Assembly: GCF_024699945.1 (NCBI RefSeq)
Contig: NZ_JAJOMY010000001.1
Location: forward strand, 1,240,001 to 1,304,000
Length of the DNA: 64,000 nt
DNA from: Phenylobacterium sp. J426
Lineage (GTDB): Bacteria > Pseudomonadota > Alphaproteobacteria > Caulobacterales > Caulobacteraceae
Direction of reading: 5' to 3'
The stretch's first letter is position 1; each line of letters opens with the position of its first letter. The notes beneath the pieces are model-generated. The model ran no database searches and was not told where the DNA came from. It saw only the letters and a list, made by a program, of their open reading frames with translations. The position numbers and the translations under genes are program-made. Below are positions 10,622 to 21,100 of this stretch, in pieces.

Positions 10622-11128
10622 TCAGGCGCGCTCGTAGACCTCGACGATGCGGCGGGGCCCGCGCGATGACCCACGAGGCGCTCCAGCATCAGCTCCATGA
10701 CCTCGCTGGCGCTCTCCAGGGCGGCGGCGTCAACGCCGCCGATCAGTCGTTCGTAGAGCTCGATGTTCTGCTCCAGCACCTCCTCACGCAGGGCCCGGCC
10801 CGCGGCGGTGAGGGTGATCTCGGTCAGCCGGCGGTCGTGGGCGACCTCCGTGCGCAGAAGCAGGCCGCGCGCCACCAGCTTGTCCACCGCCCGCGTGAGG
10901 CTCGTACGGTCGAGCGTGAGAAAGTCCGCCACCTCGTTCATGGTGCGGTTCTTCAGCTTGCTCAGCGTGTAGAGCAGCCGCCATTGCGTGAGGGACAGAT
11001 CGTGCGGGCGTAGGATCTCGGAAAGGATTCTGGTCACGCCGCTCCCAGAGGTGGGCCATCACGTAAAATATACGCAGACGCTGCGCGCGATCCGATCCGC
11101 CCTGGATGCTCGGTGCCGCCACACTCAT
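10622..11128 (-). CDS. MarR family transcriptional regulator (probably two frameshifts)
   Basis: Reconstructed protein of about 168 residues. It starts M-S-V-A-A-P at 11128, then a first helix, then a winged helix with LTQWRLLYTLSK, the recognition region DRTSLTRAVDKL and the wing EVAHDRRLTEITLT. The first helix and the DNA-binding part are in different frames; one extra base near 11030-11040 explains this. A second, less certain shift near 10640-10655 gives the ending R-R-I-V-E-V-Y-E-R-A just before the terminator. MarR proteins are usually dimeric repressors released by small phenolic or lipophilic ligands. The target is unknown; the nearest genes are the TorF porin and the TonB-dependent receptor. 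Confidence 0.85.
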
Positions 11129-11327
11129 ACCCCAGTCCCCCGAAATAAACCTCAGGTTCCCAGTACACGCAGGGAGCGTAGCCGTAATTATGTCAAATTG
11201 GCGCAGTTCGTCGGGTGGGCGACATTGCCCCCATGAGCGAACGCCGCCGGGACGAGATCCGCGGCGGTCGGAGCGCTGGGATCGGCCGAGTCGGACCCGC
11301 GCGCGATCCCGTAGTTCTACGTAAGAC

Positions 11328-11364
11328 GCGACGCCCCGCGCGCAGAAGTCGCGCAGGGCGTCGC
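11328..11364 (-). terminator. Hairpin downstream of the TonB-dependent receptor
   Basis: GCGACGCCC (11328-11336) pairs with GGGCGTCGC (11356-11364), with a further CGCG inner pairing. It lies 12 bases beyond the receptor stop codon. There is no clear T run after it on the minus strand, so it may work with Rho or only stabilise the transcript. Confidence 0.55.
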
Positions 11365-11375
11365 GGCATCCGGCG

Positions 11376-14300
11376 TCAGAACGTCTTGCGGACGTTGACG
11401 TACCAGTAGCGGCTGTAGGGCTGGTACAGTTCGCCGAGGTAGCCCTCGACCGCCAGCGGCGGCTTCTCGTCGGTGATGTTCCGCACGCCGACGCGGACGC
11501 GCGTGTCGCCGACCCAGCCGTCGCGGAACTGGTACTGGGCGTACAGATTGCCGGTGAGCTGGCTGTCCAGCAACCAGGGGTTCCCGGCCGCGTCACGCAG
11601 ATCGGTGTCGTCGACATCGTCGATGTACTGGGTGAAGGCGCCGACCTGCCACTGGTCATAGCTCCAGGTCAGCGAGGCCGACCACTTCCACTCCGGACGG
11701 CCGTTTTGCCGGATCAGGTCGCCGCCGCCGGTGATGGTCGTCCCGGCGTTGATCGTCCCCGCGCTCCGCGCCTCCATCAAGGCGGCGATATCGGGCGAGG
11801 GCGAGCGGTAGAACTTCATCAGGTGAGCGGCGTTGAAGTTCACGTCGAAGCTGCCGTAGCGGTCGGTGTTCAGGCTCCAGATGACGCCGATGTCGAGCCC
11901 TTCCGCCTCCTGCGGCAGCAGGTTCTGGTACTGGTCGTTGACGTAGAGAACCGAACCCACCGGCGCGAGGCCGGTGTTCTGGAAGTTCGCGATATCGTCA
12001 GCGGTCGGCGCGGCCCGGATGACGTTCGGGTTCGACCGGCCCTGGACGCGCTCCAGGTAGTCCAGGATCAGCGCATTGCCCTCGCCGAACAGTCCGACGA
12101 TCCCCTTCTGCTTCACGTTCCAGTAGTCGACCGTGAAGGTGAAGCGGCCGAACTCCGGCGGCACGAAGCGCGGCTGGAAGACGACGCCGGCGCCGAAGGT
12201 CTCGCTGGTCTCCGGCTTCAGGTCGGTGTTGCCGGCCCGGCGCGCGGTGGTCGACTGCGAGCGGGCGCAGTTGGCGAAGCTGTTGATGCGGCCGGCGCGC
12301 AGGTCGGCCTCGCACTTCACCCAGTCGGTGCGGGTGTTCGAGCGGGTGACCAGGGTGGCGTTGATCTGCTCGAGGTTCGGGGCCTTGAAGCCTTGCGCCC
12401 ACGAGCCGCGGATGCGGAAACCGTCCCACAGGTCCCAGGCGCCGGCGATCTTCGGCTTGGCCACGTCGCCCACGTCCGAGAAATCCTCGTAACGGCCGGC
12501 GAGCTGGAACTCGAGGTTATGGACGAGCGGGATCCCCATGTCGGGCGAGATCACCGGCACCGCCAGCTCGGCATAGGCCGAGAACACTTCGCGCTTGCCC
12601 TTGGTGTCGGGCGAGGGCGAGGAGCCGATCAGGTCGTTGCCGTAGACCGTGCCCGTGACCGTGTCGGTGAAGGTGATCGTGCCGTCGAGGCGGCCGTCCC
12701 GATCGTCCTGCTGGGTCTCGCGGCGCCACTCGACACCGGCGGCGAAGCCCAGGTCGCCGCCCGGCAGGGCGAACAGATCGGCCTTCGAGATCTTGAAATC
12801 CGCCAGTGACAGCGAGCTGGTGGCGACCCGGGTGGTGCGGATCCTGATGGCGTCGATCGCGGCCTGGGAGGACGGCGTGGAGTCGCCGACGCTGGGCAGG
12901 CTGGGGTCGCCGCCGTTGAACGGGTTGTAGGCGTCGGGCGTCGACAGGGCGAGCTGGCGCTGGAGCAGGGTGGCGCTGATGCCGTCCGACACGTCCTTGG
13001 CCTTGGCGTGCGAGTAGAGCAGCGCGCTCTCCCAGTTGAAGCCGAACTTCTCGCCCCGCAGTCCGCCCAGGAAGCGGGTCTGCGTCAGGTTCACGTCCAC
13101 CTCGTTCGGCCCCACGTCGGCGAAGGTGTAGCCGCGGAGAACGACCGCCAGGCCCGACGCCGGAGCGGTGATGCCGGGCAGACGGTTCGGGTTGACCTGG
13201 CCGTTGGCGAACACCGTCGGACCGAACGGGTTGTAGTAGTTCGACGCCGGGATGGTCAGCGGCAGCGAGCTCAGGGTCGCCGTCGGCGCCTGGATGCTGT
13301 GCGTGACGGCGCTGTAGTAGCCGACCTCGCCGAACGCCTCGATGTCGTCCGTCAGGTCCCAGTTGCCGGTCAGGAAGCCGTTGAACCGCTCGGTCGAGGG
13401 CATGACCGAGGTGTTGTAGCTGGCTGTGTCGTGCCGCAGGTCGCGGTCGCCCGCCGCCGTGGCCGGGGCGCCGTCATCGATGCAGTAGGACCCCAGCAGC
13501 ACGGTGCAGCCGCCGAAGTTCGTGGGCTGGGTGTGGAAGGCGCCTGCGGTCGAGGTGACCAGCGCGCCGTTCTGCCGGACGGCGACGTTGCCGAGGGTCT
13601 GCAGCGAGGCCCAGGGCATGGTGGTGGTGCGGCTGTCGAGGCCGACGAGCCCCTCGAAGGCGGTGCCGACGAACAGCGGGCGGCGGTCCGACGAGGAGGT
13701 GTAGTCCTGGTCGAAGGCGCGCAGGGCCGAGCGGTCGTTGTAGCTCAGCGAGAGGGTCAGGTTGCCCCGGTCCCAGTTCTTGCCCGCCAGGACCGTGATC
13801 TCGCCTTCCTTCAGGTGCGTGCCCTCGGCCGCGCCGTACTGGGCCGTCACCTGCAGGCCTTCGAAGTTGTCCTGCAGCACGGTGTTGATCACGCCGGCCA
13901 CGGCGTCCGAGCCGTAGAGGGCGGCGGCGCCGTCACGCAGCACTTCGAGGCGCTTCAGGCCCGACACCGGGATCGCGTTGGTGTTGTACGTCAGCACCGG
14001 CACGAGGTTCTCGTCGGCGCGGCTGGTCGGGTGGGCGACGACGCGGCGGCCGTTCAGCAGCACCAGCGTGTTGCCGACGCCCAGGTTGCGCAGGTTCACC
14101 GAGCCCACGTCGCCGCGAGCCGAGTTGGACGAGTTCGGCAGGTAGGACGAGTTGAAGCTGACGTCGCCCATCTGGGGGATAGACCGGAACAGGTCGTCGC
14201 CCGAGGTCGCGGCGGTCGCGGCGAGCTGCTCCTCGCCGACCACGGTCACGGGCAGGGCCGCAGTGACCTTGGCGCCCTGGATCTGCGAACCGACGACGAC

Positions 14301-14420
14301 CAGCTCCTCGACCGTCGACTCATCGGCCGCCTGCGCCATGGCGCCGCTGGCGAACGCAAGGCCGCACAGCACGGTGGAGCCCAGCATCACGCTGCGCAAC
14401 GAGACGAGTTTCATCTTCAA
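11376..14420 (-). CDS. TonB-dependent outer-membrane receptor
   Basis: 1014 residues. A signal peptide occupies about residues 1-30 (cleavage near AMAQA), followed by a short segment with E-E-L-V-V-V-G-S (a TonB-box-like start), a plug domain including LNGRRVV and [19 protein letters not shown], and a 22-strand barrel ending R-K-T-F with C-terminal Phe. Such receptors import substrates using TonB-ExbB-ExbD energy. The substrate cannot be told; many proteins of this type in Caulobacteraceae take up carbohydrates, peptides or aromatic compounds rather than iron. The neighbouring amidohydrolase 62 bases upstream on the same strand suggests a shared uptake-and-degradation unit. Intact, with a strong AAGGGGG ribosome site. 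Confidence 0.93.
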   Translation of the reverse strand: MKMKLVSLRSVMLGSTVLCGLAFASGAMAQAADESTVEELVVVGSQIQGAKVTAALPVTVVGEEQLAATAATSGDDLFRSIPQMGDVSFNSSYLPNSSNSARGDVGSVNLRNLGVGNTLVLLNGRRVVAHPTSRADENLVPVLTYNTNAIPVSGLKRLEVLRDGAAALYGSDAVAGVINTVLQDNFEGLQVTAQYGAAEGTHLKEGEITVLAGKNWDRGNLTLSLSYNDRSALRAFDQDYTSSSDRRPLFVGTAFEGLVGLDSRTTTMPWASLQTLGNVAVRQNGALVTSTAGAFHTQPTNFGGCTVLLGSYCIDDGAPATAAGDRDLRHDTASYNTSVMPSTERFNGFLTGNWDLTDDIEAFGEVGYYSAVTHSIQAPTATLSSLPLTIPASNYYNPFGPTVFANGQVNPNRLPGITAPASGLAVVLRGYTFADVGPNEVDVNLTQTRFLGGLRGEKFGFNWESALLYSHAKAKDVSDGISATLLQRQLALSTPDAYNPFNGGDPSLPSVGDSTPSSQAAIDAIRIRTTRVATSSLSLADFKISKADLFALPGGDLGFAAGVEWRRETQQDDRDGRLDGTITFTDTVTGTVYGNDLIGSSPSPDTKGKREVFSAYAELAVPVISPDMGIPLVHNLEFQLAGRYEDFSDVGDVAKPKIAGAWDLWDGFRIRGSWAQGFKAPNLEQINATLVTRSNTRTDWVKCEADLRAGRINSFANCARSQSTTARRAGNTDLKPETSETFGAGVVFQPRFVPPEFGRFTFTVDYWNVKQKGIVGLFGEGNALILDYLERVQGRSNPNVIRAAPTADDIANFQNTGLAPVGSVLYVNDQYQNLLPQEAEGLDIGVIWSLNTDRYGSFDVNFNAAHLMKFYRSPSPDIAALMEARSAGTINAGTTITGGGDLIRQNGRPEWKWSASLTWSYDQWQVGAFTQYIDDVDDTDLRDAAGNPWLLDSQLTGNLYAQYQFRDGWVGDTRVRVGVRNITDEKPPLAVEGYLGELYQPYSRYWYVNVRKTF

Positions 14421-14482
14421 CTACCCCCTTGGTTGCGGCGCGCCGCCGCTGTGCGGTCTTACGCGCCCGAAAGAAACGGCCC

Positions 14483-16297
14483 TCAGTAGAAGGCCACGTT
14501 GTCCAGCTCGAGCCAGAGCTTGCCGCCGCCCTTGCGGGACCCGGCGAACTCCACCTCGGTCAGGTCGGTCCCGGTCCACGGCCCTGTGCCCGCACCCCGT
14601 CCGGTGACGCGCTGGAACTCCGTGAACGGAACCTCGAACCGGCGCCACTCGGCGCCGGCGGTCACCTCGGCGGCCCAACGGCCGTTCAAGGTGTCGATCA
14701 TCACCCGGTAAGGCCCGCCGTCGCCCCGGGCCTCGAACCGCACGCCCCTGAAGGCCCGCGCATCGGCCGGCTGCACCGAGCCCCGGGTCAGCGGCAGCAC
14801 CACCGCGGCCTGCGGATCCGATTTGACCGCCATCTTCGCGGCGAGACTGAGCGCCTTGCCGCCGCCTTTTCCCTCGACAGGCGCGCGGTCGATCACCTGG
14901 CTGACCTGGACCGTGCGGTCGATGCCGCCGTCCATGTCGTCGACCCGCAGGGTGTCGAGCTGGGTGCGGCCGTCGGGCCGCTCGAAGTCGTCGATCAGCG
15001 CCGCGACCTTCACCGGCGGCATCGCGCGTTCCGAATTCGCCTTGGGCAGGACGACCCCCGGCCCATGCACCGCCTTGCCGTCGACGAAGACGCGGACGGT
15101 CCTGCGGACGTCCGAGATGTTCTCCCACGGGCGACCCTCGACCAGCACCAGGTCGGCCCGCTTCCCGGCCGCGATGGTCCCGCGGTCGGCAAGGACGTCC
15201 AGCACCTTGGCGCTGTTCGCCGTGCCGGCCATCAGCGCCTGGGTCGGCGTCAGGCCCGCCTGCACCAGCAGCTCCATCTCCCGCAGGGTCGAGACGCCGT
15301 GCGGTGTGTTCGGCATGCCGGCGTCGGTGCCCAGCGCGATCGGCACGCCGGCGTCGTGCAGGGCCTTCACGTTCTTCATCGCGAAGCCGAACTTGCGCAC
15401 CGATTGCCGGAAGCGCGGATCGTCCGGGTTCTCCGGCGGCGCCATGCCGGGCTTCACCGGCTCATAGACGGCCAGCGTCGGCGCATAGGCCGTCCCGCCC
15501 TGCTTCAGCGCCGCGACCGTTTCGGCGTCGATCTCGCGGTCCTGCAGGCTGTGGGCGATGAAGTCGACCTTGGCCCGGCCGGCGGCGCGGCCGCGCTCGA
15601 CGGTGACGGTGTGGGTGCCGACCTTCCAGTCGTTCTTGTGCGCCTCGTCGACGAGGGCCGCGAGCGTCGCCTCGTCCATGCTGGTGTTGTCGGCCGACGT
15701 TCCGTAGCGCCAGCCGTCGTGAAACGCCTTGATCACGTCGGGCTTGTAGGGGACGAGCTCCCGGATCGCCTGGCGCGCAGCTTCGGGCGTGTTCACCCAC
15801 TTGGTCGTGTTGACGTCCGCCCAGTCGGCGCCGTGGCCGCCCGGGGTCGAGGTCCTCGCGGTGAAGTTGACGTGCGGCGCCGCCAGGGTCGCCAGCCAGG
15901 CGCGGCGCGGCGCCCAGCTCTCGGGCGACTGGTGGAAGTCGTTCACCGTCGTCACGCCCGCGGCGATGTAGGCGTTGGCGATCTCGGGCGTGATGTTGGG
16001 CGCGCCGGCGGGCGTCCAGTGGGTGTGCAGGTCGAAGAAGCCCGGCAGCAGCGCCTGGCCCTTGGCCTGGATCACCGTGGCGCCGCGCGGCGCGCGCACG
16101 GCCGGGCCCACGGCCACGATGCGGCCGTCGCGAATCACCACATTGGCGACGCGGGGCGCCTCGCCCGTGGCGGTGAAGACCGTCGCGCCGAGGATGGCGG
16201 TGACCCCGGAGGCCGGCGGCGCCTTGGCGGCGGACGCCAGGCAGAAGGCCATCGCGACGATACCCGTGTTACGGGCGACTCCCACCCAACGCGACAT
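14483..16297 (-). CDS. Secreted amidohydrolase with C-terminal CIA30-like domain
   Basis: 604 residues. A signal peptide covers about residues 1-25. An amidohydrolase-superfamily TIM barrel follows, with the metal motif D-L-H-T-H-W near residue 80, further metal or active-site candidates in THTVT and AHSLQD, and L-G-T-D-A-G-M carrying the catalytic Asp. After about residue 440 a different beta-rich domain (RVDDMDGG to LELDNVAFY) looks like the CIA30/NDUFAF1-type carbohydrate-binding-like fold. The start at 16297 gives the signal peptide; a longer frame upstream has no support. Substrate unknown; a cyclic amide, dipeptide or lactone is possible. It probably works in the periplasm with the neighbouring TonB-dependent receptor. 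Confidence 0.85.
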   Translation of the reverse strand: MSRWVGVARNTGIVAMAFCLASAAKAPPASGVTAILGATVFTATGEAPRVANVVIRDGRIVAVGPAVRAPRGATVIQAKGQALLPGFFDLHTHWTPAGAPNITPEIANAYIAAGVTTVNDFHQSPESWAPRRAWLATLAAPHVNFTARTSTPGGHGADWADVNTTKWVNTPEAARQAIRELVPYKPDVIKAFHDGWRYGTSADNTSMDEATLAALVDEAHKNDWKVGTHTVTVERGRAAGRAKVDFIAHSLQDREIDAETVAALKQGGTAYAPTLAVYEPVKPGMAPPENPDDPRFRQSVRKFGFAMKNVKALHDAGVPIALGTDAGMPNTPHGVSTLREMELLVQAGLTPTQALMAGTANSAKVLDVLADRGTIAAGKRADLVLVEGRPWENISDVRRTVRVFVDGKAVHGPGVVLPKANSERAMPPVKVAALIDDFERPDGRTQLDTLRVDDMDGGIDRTVQVSQVIDRAPVEGKGGGKALSLAAKMAVKSDPQAAVVLPLTRGSVQPADARAFRGVRFEARGDGGPYRVMIDTLNGRWAAEVTAGAEWRRFEVPFTEFQRVTGRGAGTGPWTGTDLTEVEFAGSRKGGGKLWLELDNVAFY

Positions 16298-16415
16298 ACT
16301 CAAACCCCCAAAAGACGCCAGCCCGGGCTGTTTGTCGCACGCCCCCCGCGGCCGCAAGCCATTGGTGGAATTTTCTGCCCGTGCGCCGCCTGCTGCGACG
16401 ATCCCGCGCAGGCGC

Positions 16416-18029
16416 CTAAACCTCGGGCGCCGCCGCGGCGTTGAGGGCGGCCACCAGCCGGTCCAGCTGCACCGGCTTGGCCACCACATCGTCCATCCCG
16501 GCCCGGCGGTACTCGTCCACCTGATGCTGCATGGCGTTCGCGGTCAGCGCGACGATCGGCGTCCGTCGCCGCCCCTCCGCGGCCTCGCGCCGCCGGATCA
16601 GGCCCGTGGCCGTGGGGCCGTCCATCTCGGGCATCTGCACGTCCATCAGGACCGCGTCCCACGGCTCGCGCTCCCAGGCCTCGACCGCCAGGCGCCCGTC
16701 GGCCACCACCGTGGCCTCGACGCCGAGCTGGTCGAGCAGGGTCTTCAGCACCAGCTGGTTCACGGAGTTGTCCTCGGCCACCAGGACCTTGAGGCGGACC
16801 TCAGGCGCACTTGGCGCTTCGGCCGGGGCCCGCGGGGCGACCGCGTCGCCCAGCCGCTCCAGCGGCAGGCGCACCGTGAACCGCGCGCCGCGGCCGGGGG
16901 CGCTCTCCACGCCGATCGAGCCGCCCATCATCTCGGCCAGGTCACGGCAGATCGCCAGGCCCAGCCCCGTCCCGCCAAACCGCCGTGTGGTGGACACGTC
17001 GCCCTGCTCGAACTTCTGGAACAGCTGGGCCGCCTTGTCCGGGGCTATGCCGACGCCGGTGTCACGAACATCCAGCACCAGGCCCCGGCCCGCCTGGTCC
17101 TCTTCGGCGCGAACCGTCACCTGCACCTCGCCTGCGGCGGTGAACTTCAGGGCGTTGGAGATCAGGTTGTGGAGGATCTGCCGCACACGGAGCGAGTCGC
17201 CGCGATAGACCCCGGCCGCCGCCGGATCGACCGCCACGCCGAAGGTCAGTCCTTTCGCATCCGCCACCGCCGCGAAGGTCGCGTGCGCGCCCCGCGCCAG
17301 CTCCTGGATGTCGAACTCGCCGTCCTCCAGCTCCAGCTTCCCGGCCTCGATCTTCGACAGGTCCAGGAGGTCGTTGAGGATGGCGAGCAGGCTTTCGCCG
17401 GACTGCCGGATCACCGCCAGCCGCTCGCGCTGGTGCGGCGGCAGCTCCTCCATGGCCATGGCCTGGGCCATGCCCAGCACCCCGTTCAGCGGCGTGCGGA
17501 TCTCGTGGCTCATCGCCGCCAGGAACGCGCTCTTGGCGAGGCTCGCCGCCTTGGCCTCCGCGGCCGCTTCGGCCAGCGCCCCTTCGGTCGCCTGTTGCTG
17601 CGTCACGTCACGCAGGATCGCCGTGTAGATCATCCCGCGCGCGGTCTCGAGCTTGGACAGCCCCACCTCCAGCGGGAACACCTCGCCGGACTTGCGCAGG
17701 CCGAAGATGTCTTGGCGCGCGCTCATCCGCCGGCTCTGCACCCGCGCCCCGGCGAAGGATTCCACGTGACGCCGATGCTCCGCGCGGTAGGGGGCCGGGA
17801 TCAGCCGGTCCAGCGGCTGGCCCAGCATCTCGTCGGCCGTCCAGCCGAAGGCGGCTTCCGCCCCAGGGCTGAACACCAGGATGCGGAACCGGTCGTCGGC
17901 GACGACGATCCCCTCCGAGGAGATGTTCAGGATGCTGGCCAGGACGTCGTCGACGTTCTCGGCCAGCACCGTGCGGGCCAGCAGGGGCCCCTTCGCGGCC
18001 TTGCGCTTGACGGAGGAGGAGTCGCTCAC
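16416..18029 (-). CDS. Hybrid sensor histidine kinase (PAS-HisKA-HATPase-REC)
   Basis: 537 residues without membrane segments, so cytoplasmic. Domains: PAS (about 25-145), dimerisation helix with phosphorylated His175 in A-M-S-H-E-I-R-T-P, an ATPase domain with N-box N-L-I-S-N-A-L-K-F and G-boxes DTGVGIAP and GTGLGLAI, then a C-terminal receiver with Asp in LMDVQMPEMDG. GTG start. Phosphate would pass from His to the attached receiver and then to an unlinked Hpt protein, or act as a sink. No partner regulator is next to it; the signal sensed by the PAS domain is unknown. Confidence 0.92.
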   Translation of the reverse strand: MSDSSSVKRKAAKGPLLARTVLAENVDDVLASILNISSEGIVVADDRFRILVFSPGAEAAFGWTADEMLGQPLDRLIPAPYRAEHRRHVESFAGARVQSRRMSARQDIFGLRKSGEVFPLEVGLSKLETARGMIYTAILRDVTQQQATEGALAEAAAEAKAASLAKSAFLAAMSHEIRTPLNGVLGMAQAMAMEELPPHQRERLAVIRQSGESLLAILNDLLDLSKIEAGKLELEDGEFDIQELARGAHATFAAVADAKGLTFGVAVDPAAAGVYRGDSLRVRQILHNLISNALKFTAAGEVQVTVRAEEDQAGRGLVLDVRDTGVGIAPDKAAQLFQKFEQGDVSTTRRFGGTGLGLAICRDLAEMMGGSIGVESAPGRGARFTVRLPLERLGDAVAPRAPAEAPSAPEVRLKVLVAEDNSVNQLVLKTLLDQLGVEATVVADGRLAVEAWEREPWDAVLMDVQMPEMDGPTATGLIRRREAAEGRRRTPIVALTANAMQHQVDEYRRAGMDDVVAKPVQLDRLVAALNAAAAPEV

Positions 18030-18144
18030 GAAGCGCGTGATGGCCCAGCGGGCGCACGTGTGGCCAGCACGCGGCGCGCGATTTTCATCCCCGCGTTCAA
18101 CTTGGCCGGCGGCATGACGGCCCGCGAGGCGGTTCTCGCCGCGC

Positions 18145-21100
18145 CTAGAAGCTCCGCGACACGCCCACCCGCGCCACGCCGGCCCGATGACGCCGCGCGG
18201 CTTCCGCCGACAGGTCCAGGTCGAGCGTCCAGCCGTTCGACCACGACACGCCGGCGCCCAGGCCCAGCGTCAGCCGGGTGCTCGCCCAGCCGTCGGCGTC
18301 GACGGCGTAGACCGGGCCGTCCAGCCAGTCGGCATAGCGGACCCGCTGCGCGTCGGTGCGCCGGAAGTCGTGCTGCAGCTCGATGCGGGCGTGCGGCGCC
18401 AGAACGGCGGCGCCGACCCGGGTCCCGCCCTGGGCGCGGAGGCCCAGTACGCCCACGAGGGAGTCGATGGTGCGGCTCTCGTACTGCAGGCCGTACAGGT
18501 CGGGGGCCGTCTCGCGGTACCTGTCCAGCTCGGCGCGCATCGCCTCCATCCGCCCATAGGCCGACCAGCCGCCGAGGCCGGCGTTCCGCTCGACCCCGGC
18601 CGTGACAGCGGCGAAGACCAGGTGGCCGTCCCGCTGGCCGCGAGCCAGCGCGCCGGTCGCGACGGCCCGGCGGAGGTCGAAGTCCAGCTCGGCGGCGCCC
18701 GCGACGCCGTCCAGGAACAGTCCCGGCGTCGGGACGTAGCTGCCGTAGACCGCGGCGGACCAGGCTGTGGCGTCGGCCCTGGAGCCGTCGGTGCCCACAT
18801 CGGTGTCGCTGCGGGCGAAGCCGGCTCCGACGCCGACGCTCACCGCCTCGCTCAGGCGCACGTCGGCTCCGAGGCTCAGGCCGGAGGTGGCGAACGAGAG
18901 CTTGGCCCGGTCGGTCACGGCGTCGCGATGGCCGATGCTGACCGCGCCGCCCACCCAGGTCTCGACCTCCCCGATCGCGCGCGGTCCTGGGGCGGTGCGG
19001 ATCTGGGCCGGGGCGGCAGCGGCGGTCGGCGACGCAGCCGGGGCGTCAGGACCGCCAATCGGGTCCAGGCCGGCGCGGGGCTGCGGGCGGTCGACGACGC
19101 CCGAGACGAACTGCAGGCTCGACCGCGACCGGCCGCCGCCGCGCAGGCTTTCCAGGCGGTTGCGGTAGTTGTCGATCTGGGCGCCGGCGAAACGGCGGGC
19201 CGTTTCGGTTTCGGCGCTGAGCAGCCCGCGCACCGTGGCGTCGCGCGACGGATCGGGCAGCGTGACGACGGTGATCGTCACCCGCAGCGGTTCGGACACG
19301 CCCTGGGCGTTGCTGAGCGTGTAGGTCAGGACGACCGGACCTGCGAAGCCGGCCGCGGAACGGAACTCGAGCCGATAGCTGCGCGCCCCGGCGACGCCGC
19401 CTTCGACCAGCCGGGCCTCGCCGGTGGAGGCGGGCGGGCGGCTGACCAGGGCGGCGGCCGCGAACGGGCCGTTCTGCGCCGGTCCGGTCAGATCGATCGA
19501 AACCTGCTGGCCGGCGAGCACCGTCCGCTCGATCGGCGCCGCCGTCGGCGCAGGGGCGACGACGTCGATGGTCACGATCGCGGGGGCGGAGACGCCGCCC
19601 GGGCCGATCGCCACGAAGGTGAAGCTGTCGCGCCCCACAAACCCGGCCTGCGGCGTATAGGCCGCTGAATAGGGCGGCAGCGCGGTGGCGGCCCTGGTCC
19701 GGCCGGTCGCCGCGTCGGACGCCGCCGCGGCCGCGCTCCGGCGGAGCACCACCGTGCCGTGCCGCGGCAGGTCGCGCAGCTGGATCTCGGACACCACGCC
19801 CGAGACCAGCGGGTTCATGTCGATGAAGGCGGTTTCGGAAATGCTCGTCGAGGTCGAAGCGGCGGCGTTGCCCAGCGTCTGGGTCGGAGGCGAGATCGCC
19901 GTCGGCGGGGCCGGCGGCTGCACGTCGATCGTCACCGCCACGGGCTGCGAAGCACCGGACGCGGTCACGATCACATAGGTGAAGACGTCGCGGCCGACAT
20001 AGCCGGGCTCCGGAACGTAGTTCGCCACGCCGCCTTCCAGGGTGAGCACGCCGTGGGAGACGCCGCTGACGATCCGGACCGTGGCGCCATCCGGCCTCGC
20101 CAGATCGATCACGTAGTCCGGGCTCTCGAAGGGCACCGTGACGCTCTGCGGCGCCGTTTCGGGCGGCGGCGGCGGCGGCGCGGGGGGCTCCGGCGCAGCC
20201 GCGGGGATGATGGTGCCGGTGAAGCTCCGGCCGGCGGTGATGCTGTTCGTGTCGCTGGCCGTGATCGTGAAGCTGTAGGCCCCGGCCGTGGTCGGCGTCC
20301 CCGTGATCGCGCCGGTCGTCGCATCCAGGCTCAGCCCGGCGGGCAGGGCTCCGGCCGTAACGCTGAAGCTCACCGGCGCGGTCCCGCCGCTGGTCGACAC
20401 CGTCCGGCTGTAGGCCGCGCCGATCACCGGCGTCGGCAGCGAGGTGGTGGTGATCGCCAGGCCCGCCCCGATGGTGCCGGAATAGGCCTGGGCGGCGGTG
20501 ATGCTGTTCGTGTCGCTGGCCGTGATCGTGAAGCTGTAGGCCCCGGCCGTGGTCGGCGTCCCCGTGATCGCGCCGGTCGTCGCATCCAGGCTCAGCCCGG
20601 CGGGCAGGGCTCCGGCCGTAACGCTGAAGCTCACCGGCGCGGTCCCGCCGCTGGTCGACACCGTCCGGCTGTAGGCCGCGCCGATCACCGGCGTCGGCAG
20701 CGAGGTGGTGGTGATCGCCAGGCCCGCCCCGATGGTGCCGGAATAGGCCTGGGCGGCGGTGATGCTGTTCGTGTCGCTGGCCGTGATCGTGAAGCTGTAG
20801 GCCCCGGCCGTGGTCGGCGTCCCCGTGATCGCGCCGGTCGTCGCATCCAGGCTCAGCCCAGCGGGCAGGGCTCCGGCCGTGACGCTGAAGCTCACCGGGG
20901 CGGTCCCGCCGCTGGTCGACACCGTCTGGCTGTAAGGCACGCCGATCACCGGCGTCGGCAGCGAGGTGGTGGTGATCGCCAGGCCCGCCCCGATGGTGCC
21001 GGAATAGGCCTGGGCGGCGGTGATGCTGTTCGTGTCGCTGGCGGTGATCGTGAAGCTGTAGGCGCCGGCGGTGGTCGGCGTCCCCGTGATCGCGCCGGTC

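Noticed and set aside
13008..14489. Plus-strand frame of 493 codons over the TonB-dependent receptor
   Set aside because: Arg/Val/Gly-rich shadow without a ribosome site; the receptor reading is complete on the other strand.
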